In this document: positions 1-6,379 of the stretch, in pieces
How positions within the stretch are numbered: the stretch's first letter is position 1
How the letters are laid out: every line of letters begins with the position of its first letter
DNA from: CSBr16-57R1 sp041163265
Lineage (GTDB): Bacteria > Actinomycetota > Nitriliruptoria > Nitriliruptorales > Nitriliruptoraceae
Assembly: GCA_041163265.1 (NCBI GenBank)
Contig: JBEARL010000055.1
Span: 1 to 8,181 of the forward strand
Direction of reading: 5' to 3'
DNA length: 8,181 nucleotides
Position numbers and translations under genes: made by a program
Notes under the pieces: generated by a model
Told to the model about the DNA's origin: nothing
Seen by the model: the letters and a program-made list of their open reading frames with translations, nothing else
The model's database searches: none

Positions 1-1660
1 GGAGCACCAGCGGGCCAACATCGAGCAGTACATGCGGGAGGTGCCCTGCCCCGACTGCGAGGGTCGGCGCCTGCGGCCGGAGGTCCTCGCGGTGACGGTC
101 GGCGACCTCTCGATCGCCGAGCTCACCGCCCTGCCGGTCGGGGAGGCCGACGGGTTCGTCGCGGCCCTCGCGCTCGACGACCGCGAGACGCTGATCGCCG
201 GCCGCGTGCTGAAGGAGATCCGGGCCCGGCTGCGCTTCCTCCTCGACGTCGGGCTCGAGTACCTGACGCTCGACCGCCCGGCCGGGTCGCTCTCGGGCGG
301 GGAGGCCCAGCGCATCCGGCTCGCGACCCAGATCGGAGCCGGGCTCGTCGGGGTCCTGTACGTCCTCGACGAACCCTCCATCGGGCTGCACCAGCGGGAC
401 AACGAGCGGCTCATCGCGACCCTGGTGCGGCTGCGCGACCTCGGCAACACGCTGGTGGTCGTCGAGCACGACCGCAGCACCATCGAGACGGCCGACCACG
501 TCGTCGACATCGGCCCCGGTGCCGGCGTCCACGGCGGCACGGTGGTCCACAGCGGCAGCGTGGCGGACCTGCTGGCCCTGCCCGAGGGCCGCTCGCTGAC
601 GGGGGACTACCTGGCGGGACGCCGCGGCATCCCGCTGCCGACCGAGCGCCGGCGCGGGTCCGGCCAGTCCGTCACGGTCCGCGGCGCGACCGCGAACAAC
701 CTCACCGGCGTCGACGTCCGGTTCCCGCTCGCCACGTTCACCTGCGTCACCGGCGTCTCGGGGTCGGGGAAGTCGACGCTGGTCAACGAGATCCTCGCGC
801 GGGTGCTGATGCGCCACGTCTACGGCGCGCGCGACCTGCCCGCGGCCCACCGCCGCGTCGAGGGCCTCGACCACGTCGACAAGGCGGTCATCGTCGACCA
901 GTCGCCGATCGGCAGGACCCCCCGCTCGAACCCGGCGACCTACACGGGGCTGTTCGACCACGTGCGCAAGCTGTTCGCCTCGACCCCCGAGGCGCGGATG
1001 CGCGGCTACCAGCAGGGCCGGTTCTCGTTCAACGTCAAGGGCGGCCGGTGCGAGGCCTGCAGCGGCGACGGCACGCTCCGCATCGAGATGCACTTCCTGC
1101 CCGACGTCTACGTGCCCTGCGAGGTCTGCAAGGGGCGGCGGTACAACCGGGAGACCCTCGAGGTCCGGTACCGCGGGCTCACGATCGCCGAGGTGCTCGA
1201 CCTCCCCATCGAGCAGGCCCTCGCGTTCTTCGAGCACCTGCCCACGATCCGCGGCCACCTCTCGACGCTGGCCGACGTCGGGCTCGGCTACGTCCGCCTC
1301 GGCCAGCCGGCGACGACCCTGTCCGGCGGCGAGGCGCAGCGGGTGAAGCTGGCGGCCGAGCTGCGGAAGCGCTCGACCGGCCGGACCGTGTACATCCTCG
1401 ACGAGCCCACCACCGGCCTGCACTTCGAGGACGTGCGGCGCCTGCTCGAGGTCCTGCACCGGCTCGTCGACCGCGGCAACACGGTCATCGTGATCGAGCA
1501 CGACCTCGAGGTCGTGAAGACCGCCGACCACGTCATCGACCTCGGCCCCGAGGGCGGCGGGGGCGGGGGGCGCGTCGTCGTCGCCGGGACCCCCGAGGAG
1601 GTGGCGGCCGCCGCGGGCAGCCACACCGGCGCGCACCTGCGGCCGCTGCTCGCGGGCTGA
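1..1660 (+). CDS. uvrA: UvrABC excision nuclease subunit A (3' part; start lies before the window)
   Basis: Damage-recognition ATPase of nucleotide excision repair; it dimerises, scans DNA and loads UvrB at lesions in the cytoplasm. The reading frame is open from base 2, and 552 residues are visible of the roughly 940-980 usual for the family, so about 400 N-terminal residues, including the first Walker A, are missing. Seen in order: a CPDC cysteine pair (47-58) followed by GRRLRPE, part of a zinc module of ATPase half I; the ABC signature LSGGEAQ (290-310) and Walker B LYVLDEPSIGLH (from 356) of half I; Walker A GVSGSGKST (752-778) of half II; a zinc finger with CEAC (1049-1060) and CEVC (1118-1129) around MHFLPD; then a second LSGGEAQ (1319-1339) and Walker B VYILDEPTTGLH (from 1388). 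A six-glycine run (1553-1570) follows GPE, where the family is normally Gly-rich. The C-terminus (SHTGAHLRPLL) looks complete. uvrC follows after 5 bases. Identification is certain. Confidence 0.98.
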   Translation, partial: EHQRANIEQYMREVPCPDCEGRRLRPEVLAVTVGDLSIAELTALPVGEADGFVAALALDDRETLIAGRVLKEIRARLRFLLDVGLEYLTLDRPAGSLSGGEAQRIRLATQIGAGLVGVLYVLDEPSIGLHQRDNERLIATLVRLRDLGNTLVVVEHDRSTIETADHVVDIGPGAGVHGGTVVHSGSVADLLALPEGRSLTGDYLAGRRGIPLPTERRRGSGQSVTVRGATANNLTGVDVRFPLATFTCVTGVSGSGKSTLVNEILARVLMRHVYGARDLPAAHRRVEGLDHVDKAVIVDQSPIGRTPRSNPATYTGLFDHVRKLFASTPEARMRGYQQGRFSFNVKGGRCEACSGDGTLRIEMHFLPDVYVPCEVCKGRRYNRETLEVRYRGLTIAEVLDLPIEQALAFFEHLPTIRGHLSTLADVGLGYVRLGQPATTLSGGEAQRVKLAAELRKRSTGRTVYILDEPTTGLHFEDVRRLLEVLHRLVDRGNTVIVIEHDLEVVKTADHVIDLGPEGGGGGGRVVVAGTPEEVAAAAGSHTGAHLRPLLAG

Positions 1661-1665
1661 GCCGC

Positions 1666-3552
1666 GTGGAGAACCCGGCGCTCGCGTTCCGGCCCGCCCC
1701 GGGGACCATCCCGGACGCGCCGGGCTGCTACCTGTTCCACGACGACCGCGACCGCGTCCTGTACGTCGGGAAGGCGAAGTCGCTGCGGTCCCGGCTCGCG
1801 TCCTACTTCGGCGCGTGGGACGGGCTGCCCGAGCGGACCCGCGGGATGCTCGCGTCGGCCCGTCGCGTCGAGTGGATGGTGGTCGACTCGGAGGCGGCCG
1901 CGCTGCACCTCGAGTGGACGCTGATCCAGCACCACCGTCCCCGCCACAACGTGCGGTTCCGGGACGACAAGTCCTACCCCGAGCTGGTCCTGACGACGTC
2001 CGACGAGGTGCCGCGCGCCCGGGTCCAGCGCGGCCGGGTCGCGGCCGGCGACCGGCGGTTCGGGCCGTACGTCAGCGCCGCCGACGCCCGCGCCACCCTG
2101 GACCTGCTGCTGCGCGTCTTCCCCGTCCGGACCTGCAGCGACGGCGTGTACGAGCGGGCCCGGCGCAGCGACCGGCCCTGCCTGCTGCACCACATCGGAA
2201 GGTGCGCGGCGCCGTGCACGGGTGAGGTCGACGTCGCCGAGCACCGCGAGCTGGTCGCTGGCCTCGCCGCGTTCCTCGGCGGGCGGACCGCGCCGGTGCT
2301 GTCCGCGCTCGAGGCCGACATGCGCGCCGCGGCGGCCGAGCAGCGCTTCGAGGCGGCGGCCGTGCTGCGGGACCGGCTCGAGGCGGCCCGCCGCGTCACC
2401 GAGCGGCAGCAGGTCGTCCGGCCGCACGGTGAGGACCTCGACGCGCTGGCCGTCGAGGGCGACGAGCTCGAGGCCGCCGTCCACGTGTTCATGGTCCGCG
2501 GGGGGCGGCTCGTCGGTCAGACCGGGTGGGTCGCCGAGCGGCAGGACGGTGGGGACCTCGGCGTCCTCGTCACCTCCTGCCTCCTGCGCCTGTACGGCGA
2601 GCGTCCCGACGACGTCCCGCCCGTCGTGCTCGTCCCCGCCGAGCCCGAGGACGGCGACGCCCTGGCCGACCTGCTCTCCGAACGCCGCGGCGGCCGCGTC
2701 CGCATCGCGGTCCCGCAGCGGGGCGAGCGCCGCGCCTTCCTCGAGCTGGTCGGCGAGAACGCGCGCCAGGCCCTCGGCCGCACCCGGCTGCGACGGGCGA
2801 CCGACCTCGCGGCGCGCAGCGCGGCCCTCGAGGAGCTGCGCGACCGGCTCGACCTGCCCGAGGCGCCGCTGCGCATCGAGTGCTTCGACATCTCGCACCT
2901 CGCCGGGACCGGCGTGGTGGCGTCGATGGTCGTCTTCGAGGACGGCCTGCCGCGCCGCGACGCCTACCGACGCTTCAAGCTGCGGGTCGACGCGAACGAC
3001 GACCCGGCCGCGATGCGCGAGGTGGTGCGCCGGCGGTTCGAGCGGCTGCTCCGCGAGCGGGCCGAGCCGCTCCGCCCCGACGACCGGCGCCGGCGCGGCT
3101 TCGCGACGGCGCCGGACCTCGTCATCGTCGACGGCGGTCCGACCCAGCTGGCGGCCGCCCTCGAGGGGGTCGAGGACCTGCCGCTCGAGGGCGTCTCGTT
3201 CGCCGCCCTCGCGAAGCGGCTCGAGGAGCTGTGGCGTCCGGGACGGTCGGCACCGGTGCTGCTGCCCCGCGGCAGCGAGGCCCTCTACCTCGTGCAGCGC
3301 GTCCGCGACGAGGCCCACCGGGTCGCCATCACCTACCAGCGCGGCCGCCGCACGGCCTCGGTCCGGGGCAGCAGCCTCGAGGACGTGCCGGGCGTCGGTC
3401 CGGCCCGCCGGCGGGCGCTGCTGCGGACCTTCGGCTCGGTCGCCGGCGTCCGGGCCGCCGCGGACGACGAGCTCCTCGCCGTGCCGGGGGTCTCGCCTAC
3501 GCTCGTCGCGGCCCTGCGCGACCACCTCGGCGGGCCGGAGGACGCGGCGTGA
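1666..3552 (+). CDS. uvrC: UvrABC excision nuclease subunit C
   Basis: Dual-incision endonuclease that cuts on both sides of a lesion marked by UvrB. The protein is 628 residues, normal for the family. The N-terminal GIY-YIG nuclease (3' cut) is seen as PGCYLF (Y22) and LYVGKAKSLRSRL (Y33, R43). Four cysteines, C157, C172, C180 and C184, match the positions that ligate an Fe-S cluster in E. coli UvrC. A UVR domain for UvrB contact spans about 212-245 (RFEAAAVLRDRL). The RNase H-like nuclease (5' cut) has ECFDISH (D408), IVDGG (D489) and EAHR (H551), so its catalytic residues are present. Tandem helix-hairpin-helix motifs (PGVG from 575, PGVS further on) close the protein. The GTG at 1666 was chosen because it is the first plausible start after the uvrA stop and leaves the usual ~20 residues before GIY; the frame stays open upstream inside uvrA only because of base composition. 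There is no clear Shine-Dalgarno, so coupling to uvrA is likely. Confidence 0.96.
   Translation: MENPALAFRPAPGTIPDAPGCYLFHDDRDRVLYVGKAKSLRSRLASYFGAWDGLPERTRGMLASARRVEWMVVDSEAAALHLEWTLIQHHRPRHNVRFRDDKSYPELVLTTSDEVPRARVQRGRVAAGDRRFGPYVSAADARATLDLLLRVFPVRTCSDGVYERARRSDRPCLLHHIGRCAAPCTGEVDVAEHRELVAGLAAFLGGRTAPVLSALEADMRAAAAEQRFEAAAVLRDRLEAARRVTERQQVVRPHGEDLDALAVEGDELEAAVHVFMVRGGRLVGQTGWVAERQDGGDLGVLVTSCLLRLYGERPDDVPPVVLVPAEPEDGDALADLLSERRGGRVRIAVPQRGERRAFLELVGENARQALGRTRLRRATDLAARSAALEELRDRLDLPEAPLRIECFDISHLAGTGVVASMVVFEDGLPRRDAYRRFKLRVDANDDPAAMREVVRRRFERLLRERAEPLRPDDRRRRGFATAPDLVIVDGGPTQLAAALEGVEDLPLEGVSFAALAKRLEELWRPGRSAPVLLPRGSEALYLVQRVRDEAHRVAITYQRGRRTASVRGSSLEDVPGVGPARRRALLRTFGSVAGVRAAADDELLAVPGVSPTLVAALRDHLGGPEDAA
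3537..3541 (+). promoter_or_regulatory. Shine-Dalgarno of rapZ
   Basis: GGAGG lies inside the last codons of uvrC, with 7 bases between it and the GTG at 3549. It is the strongest ribosome-binding match at any of the overlapping junctions, and it supports the GTG at 3549 as the rapZ start. Confidence 0.7.
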
Positions 3553-4466
3553 GCGCCCCCGACGCCCCCGACGCGGGACCGCTGGCGCCCGGGGCGGTCC
3601 CGGTCCCTCCGACGGTCCTGGTCATCACCGGCCTCTCCGGCGCGGGGCGCTCGACGGCCTCCGACGCCCTCGAGGACCTCGGCTGGTTCGTCATCGACAA
3701 CCTCCCGCCGGCCCTGATCCGGCCCGTGGCCGACCTCGCGGCCGCGCCGGGGTCCTCGGTCTCCCGCCTGGCGCTCGTCACCGACGTGCGGGGCCGCGAG
3801 TTCTTCCCGGCGCTGCAGGGCGCGATCGCCGAGCTCCGCGCCGCGGGGACCGATGTCCGCATCGTGTTCCTCGAGGCCGACGACGACGTCCTGGTCCGCC
3901 GCTTCACCGAGACGCGGCGGCGCCATCCCGCCGACACCGGCGAGGGGCTGCTGGCCGGCATCGCGTCCGAGCGCCGCCTGCTCGCGGCCCTGCGGGAGGA
4001 CGCCGACCTCGTGGTCGACACCTCCCGGACGAACGTGCACGACCTCCGGGACCGCATCGTCGGGCTGCTCTCGGGCAGCACCTCTACGGCCCTGCAGGTG
4101 AACGTGGTCTCGTTCGGGTTCAAGCGCGGCGCGCCGCGCGAGGCGGACCTGCTGTTCGACGTGCGGTTCCTGCCGAACCCGCACTGGATCGAGGAGCTGC
4201 GCCCCCTGACCGGCCTCGACGAGGCCGTGCGCGACCACGTCATGGCCGACCCTGCGACGGGACCCTTCCTCGCCCGGCTCGTGGAGCTGCTCGACGTCGT
4301 CATGCCCGGCTACCGCGCCGAGGGGAAGCACTACCTGACGCTCGCGATCGGCTGCACCGGCGGGAAGCACCGATCCGTCGCCGTCGCCGAGCACGTCGCG
4401 GCCCACCTGACCCGCGACCCGGGGCTGGCGGTCCGCGTCGTCCACCGCGACCTCGGCGCCGAGTGA
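3549..4466 (+). CDS. rapZ: RapZ (YvcJ) family P-loop nucleotide-binding regulator
   Basis: The protein has 305 residues; RapZ/YvcJ proteins are usually about 285-300. The N-terminal P-loop domain has Walker A GLSGAGRST (28-36), IDNLPP (D50, N51) and TDVRG. The C-terminal domain, which in E. coli RapZ senses glucosamine-6-phosphate, has SFGFKRG (188-194), FDVRFLPNP (203-211) and GCTGGKHRS (268-276). In E. coli, RapZ delivers the small RNA GlmZ to RNase E and so limits GlmS; the target in actinobacteria is not known, and nothing here shows an RNA partner. The GTG at 3549 overlaps the uvrC stop as GTGA and has a good Shine-Dalgarno; no other ATG or GTG lies in frame before the P-loop. This start leaves a Pro/Ala/Asp-rich lead of about 22 residues. 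The C-terminus ends VHRDLGAE and lacks the lysine/arginine tail of the enterobacterial protein. yvcK follows with another GTGA overlap. The family is certain; the physiological role is inferred. Confidence 0.95.
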   Translation: MSAPDAPDAGPLAPGAVPVPPTVLVITGLSGAGRSTASDALEDLGWFVIDNLPPALIRPVADLAAAPGSSVSRLALVTDVRGREFFPALQGAIAELRAAGTDVRIVFLEADDDVLVRRFTETRRRHPADTGEGLLAGIASERRLLAALREDADLVVDTSRTNVHDLRDRIVGLLSGSTSTALQVNVVSFGFKRGAPREADLLFDVRFLPNPHWIEELRPLTGLDEAVRDHVMADPATGPFLARLVELLDVVMPGYRAEGKHYLTLAIGCTGGKHRSVAVAEHVAAHLTRDPGLAVRVVHRDLGAE

Positions 4467-5365
4467 GCGGCGGGGGGTCGGCTCCGCACGTCGTCGCCGT
4501 CGGCGGCGGCCACGGCTGCGCGAGGACGCTCGCAGCCCTCCGGATCCTCGGCGTCCGGACGACGGCGGTCGTCAGCGTCGCCGACGACGGCGGGTCCTCG
4601 GGTCGGCTCCGCCGCGACCACGGCGTGGTCGCACTCGGCGACCTGCGGGCGGCGCTCCTGGCCCTGACGCCCGAGGACTCCGGTCGGGAGGTCCTGCGTG
4701 ACCTCGTCGCCCACCGCTTCGCGGCCGGCGACCTCGACGGTCACAGCCTCGGGAACCTGATCCTGCTCGCGCGCCTCGAGGCGCGCGGCGGCGACCTGGT
4801 CGCGGCCCTCGACGACGTCGCGGCCCTGCTCGGGGCAGCCGGACGGGTCCTGCCGAGCGCGACGGCCGAGGTCACCCTCGTCGCCGAGACGTCCGACGGG
4901 GTGGTCCGCGGTCAGGCGGCGGTCGCGGGGACGCGGCGCATCGCGCGCGTCCGACTCGAGCCCGAGGCCCCGGACGCGCCGGCCGAGGTGGTCGCGGCCC
5001 TGACGGGGGCGGACCTCGTGCTGCTCGGACCCGGGTCGCTGTTCACGAGCGTGCTCCCGAACCTGCTGGTCCCGGGGGTCGCGGCCGCCCTCGCCGCCGG
5101 CGCGCCGCGGACGGTGCTCGTCGCGAACCTCCGCGAGCAGCCGGGCGAGACCGAGGGGATGTCGCTCGCGGAGCACGTCGCGGCCCTCCGTGCGCACGTC
5201 CCCGGGCTGCACCTCGACGCGGTCCTGCTCGATCCGGGGAGCCCCCTCGGGGCCGAGCCGCCGCCGGACGGTCCGCCGGTGGTCGCGGCACCGCTGGCCG
5301 GCCCGCGCGGCGTCTCGCACGAGCCGGCCCGGCTCGCCGCGGCGGTCGCCGACCTGCTCGCGTGA
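4463..5365 (+). CDS. yvcK: YvcK/GlmR family (CofD-like) UDP-sugar-binding regulator
   Basis: The protein has 300 residues, at the short end for the family. The Rossmann-like fold related to CofD 2-phospho-L-lactate transferase shows AVGGGHG (12-18), VADDGGSSGRL (39-49), GDLR (59-62), GHSLGN (93-98) and GPGSLFTSV (189-197). In B. subtilis YvcK/GlmR binds UDP-GlcNAc, acts with GlmS and is needed for growth and normal shape on gluconeogenic carbon; the mycobacterial homologue CuvA is linked to cell-wall synthesis. It is therefore best described as a cytoplasmic regulator of envelope precursor supply, not an F420 enzyme: no other F420 gene is nearby, and the neighbours rapZ and whiA are the standard partners of YvcK. 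The GTG at 4463 overlaps the rapZ stop as GTGA; no Shine-Dalgarno is visible, which suggests translational coupling. The open frame upstream to 2222 is a composition shadow in uvrC and rapZ. The stop overlaps the whiA start. Confidence 0.93.
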   Translation: MSGGGSAPHVVAVGGGHGCARTLAALRILGVRTTAVVSVADDGGSSGRLRRDHGVVALGDLRAALLALTPEDSGREVLRDLVAHRFAAGDLDGHSLGNLILLARLEARGGDLVAALDDVAALLGAAGRVLPSATAEVTLVAETSDGVVRGQAAVAGTRRIARVRLEPEAPDAPAEVVAALTGADLVLLGPGSLFTSVLPNLLVPGVAAALAAGAPRTVLVANLREQPGETEGMSLAEHVAALRAHVPGLHLDAVLLDPGSPLGAEPPPDGPPVVAAPLAGPRGVSHEPARLAAAVADLLA

Positions 5366-6336
5366 GCGGCGCCGGGTTCACCGGCGACGTGCGCGACGAA
5401 CTCGCGGCGCTACCTGTCGCGTCCGAGCGGGAGGCCCGCGCCGAGCTGCTCGGACTGGTCCTCGCGGCCGGCCCGGACCGCGGCGCCGACGCCGGCCGCG
5501 CGCTCGCCACCGCGGCCGGGGAGGGCGCCCGACCCGGCGACCTGCCGCTCGCGCCGCTCTGCGGGACGGACGGTCTGGTGGTGGAGGTCCCGACGGCCCC
5601 GGTCGCACGTCGTGCGCTCGCCCTCATGCAGCGGGCCATCGGGGTCCGGCCCGCCCTCGCCGTACGCCGCGGGGCGGGCACCGGCACCGTCCATCGCCTC
5701 GCGCTGCCCACCGAGGCGCTCCGCCGCCGCGACGCGCTCCCGCGCGGCCGACCGGCGCGCGTGGAGGACGGCGCCGATCCCGAGACGCTCGCGCTCCTGC
5801 GGGGCGTCGTGCTCGGGGCCGCCGCCGTCTCGGCGCCCGGCCGGCCGCCGCACCTCGAGGTCGGTCCCCTCGACGCGGCGGCGGCCGCGCTGGTCGTCGC
5901 GGCCCTCGAGCAGGCGGTCGGGGCCCACGCCACCCACGACCCGGGGCGGCGACGGGTGGTGGTGAAGTCGGGACGCGCCATCGCGGACCTGCTGGCCGCC
6001 GTCGGGGCGACACGGGCGTTCCTCGCCTACGACGAGCGGCTGCTCCGTCGCCAGCTGCGCGGCGAGGCGACCCGCCTCGCGAACGCCGACGCCGCGAACC
6101 TCGCCCGCAGCGCCCGGCGCGCGGGGGAGGAGGTCGCGGCGATCCGCACGGCCGTGGAGGCGGTCGGATGGGAGGCGTTCGATCCCGAGCTCCGGGACGT
6201 GGCGATCGCGCGGCTCGCCAATCCCGAGGCCGGCCTGCGCGACCTCGCGCGCCTGCTCGGGGTCCCGCGCGCGACGCTCCACCGACGGCTCCGGCGCGTC
6301 GAGGAGGTCGCCCGGCGCTCCGTCGAGGGCGGGTGA
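5362..6336 (+). CDS. whiA: WhiA-like DNA-binding regulator (divergent)
   Basis: WhiA proteins join a degenerate LAGLIDADG homing-endonuclease fold to a helix-turn-helix and act as DNA-binding proteins, not nucleases. In Streptomyces WhiA works with WhiB to turn on sporulation septation genes; in Bacillus it affects division and chromosome segregation. This 324-residue protein has the family N-terminus GFTGDVRDEL (4-13), a weakened LAGLIDADG-like block LRGVVLGAAAVS with HLEV (146-167), the NADAAN segment (241-246; family consensus N-x-[DE]-x-A-N), and a C-terminal helix-turn-helix from about 288 (LLGVPRATLHRRLRRV). The usual GG/GS of the LAGLIDADG block and the PPL-x-KS-x-V loop of the recognition region are altered, so the sequence is clearly divergent, yet position and overall layout fit. 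The GTG at 5362 overlaps the yvcK TGA. No Shine-Dalgarno is visible. The gene ends in tandem in-frame stops, TGA TAG (6334-6339). Confidence 0.88.
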   Translation: MSGAGFTGDVRDELAALPVASEREARAELLGLVLAAGPDRGADAGRALATAAGEGARPGDLPLAPLCGTDGLVVEVPTAPVARRALALMQRAIGVRPALAVRRGAGTGTVHRLALPTEALRRRDALPRGRPARVEDGADPETLALLRGVVLGAAAVSAPGRPPHLEVGPLDAAAAALVVAALEQAVGAHATHDPGRRRVVVKSGRAIADLLAAVGATRAFLAYDERLLRRQLRGEATRLANADAANLARSARRAGEEVAAIRTAVEAVGWEAFDPELRDVAIARLANPEAGLRDLARLLGVPRATLHRRLRRVEEVARRSVEGG

Positions 6337-6342
6337 TAGCGT
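6337..6342 (+). promoter_or_regulatory. possible -10 element before gap
   Basis: TAGCGT fits the actinobacterial -10 consensus TAnnnT and sits in GTGATAGCGT, one of the very few A+T-leaning spots in the window, directly after the whiA stop. A transcript starting about 7 bases downstream would have a leader of about 30 bases before the gap ATG. No convincing -35 is seen at the expected distance (the region around 6314-6319 reads GGCGCT). The second stop codon TAG is part of the hexamer, so it may be there by chance. This is tentative; read-through from whiA is equally possible. Confidence 0.28.
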
Positions 6343-6368
6343 CGTCGCCCCGCGTCCGCACCACCACC

Positions 6369-6372
6369 GGAG
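6369..6372 (+). promoter_or_regulatory. Shine-Dalgarno of gap
   Basis: GGAG is followed by 7 bases and then the ATG at 6380. It is one of only two clear ribosome-binding sites in the window, and it marks gap as translated independently of whiA, unlike the overlapping genes upstream. Confidence 0.7.
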
Positions 6373-6379
6373 TCCCGTC

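Noticed and set aside
1288..3525. Very long open frame on the - strand across uvrA/uvrC, 745 codons
   Set aside because: Antisense shadow of G+C-rich codons; the translation is low-complexity Arg/Ala/Gly/Asp-rich with no motif, while the + strand here carries complete uvrC motifs.
2222..4462. Upstream extension of the yvcK frame that would suggest a large fusion protein
   Set aside because: The extension is Ser/Arg/Pro-rich nonsense overlapping uvrC and rapZ in other frames; the GTG at 4463 gives a normal-length YvcK.
4463..5365. CofD-type 2-phospho-L-lactate transferase of F420 synthesis
   Set aside because: The GGGHG and VADDGGSSGRL motifs together with the rapZ-yvcK-whiA context fit YvcK; no other F420 gene is present.
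3933..6013. GACAC words (3933, 4017, 6009) as possible WhiA operators
   Set aside because: All lie inside coding sequence, scattered; none is in the whiA-gap spacer, and this WhiA may not use that site.
5362..6336. Active LAGLIDADG homing endonuclease
   Set aside because: The LAGLIDADG block lacks the usual catalytic acidic residues, and the gene sits in the normal whiA position, not in an intron or intein.
6337..6379. Terminator or riboswitch in the whiA-gap spacer
   Set aside because: Only 43 bases; no stable inverted repeat or T-run could be seen.
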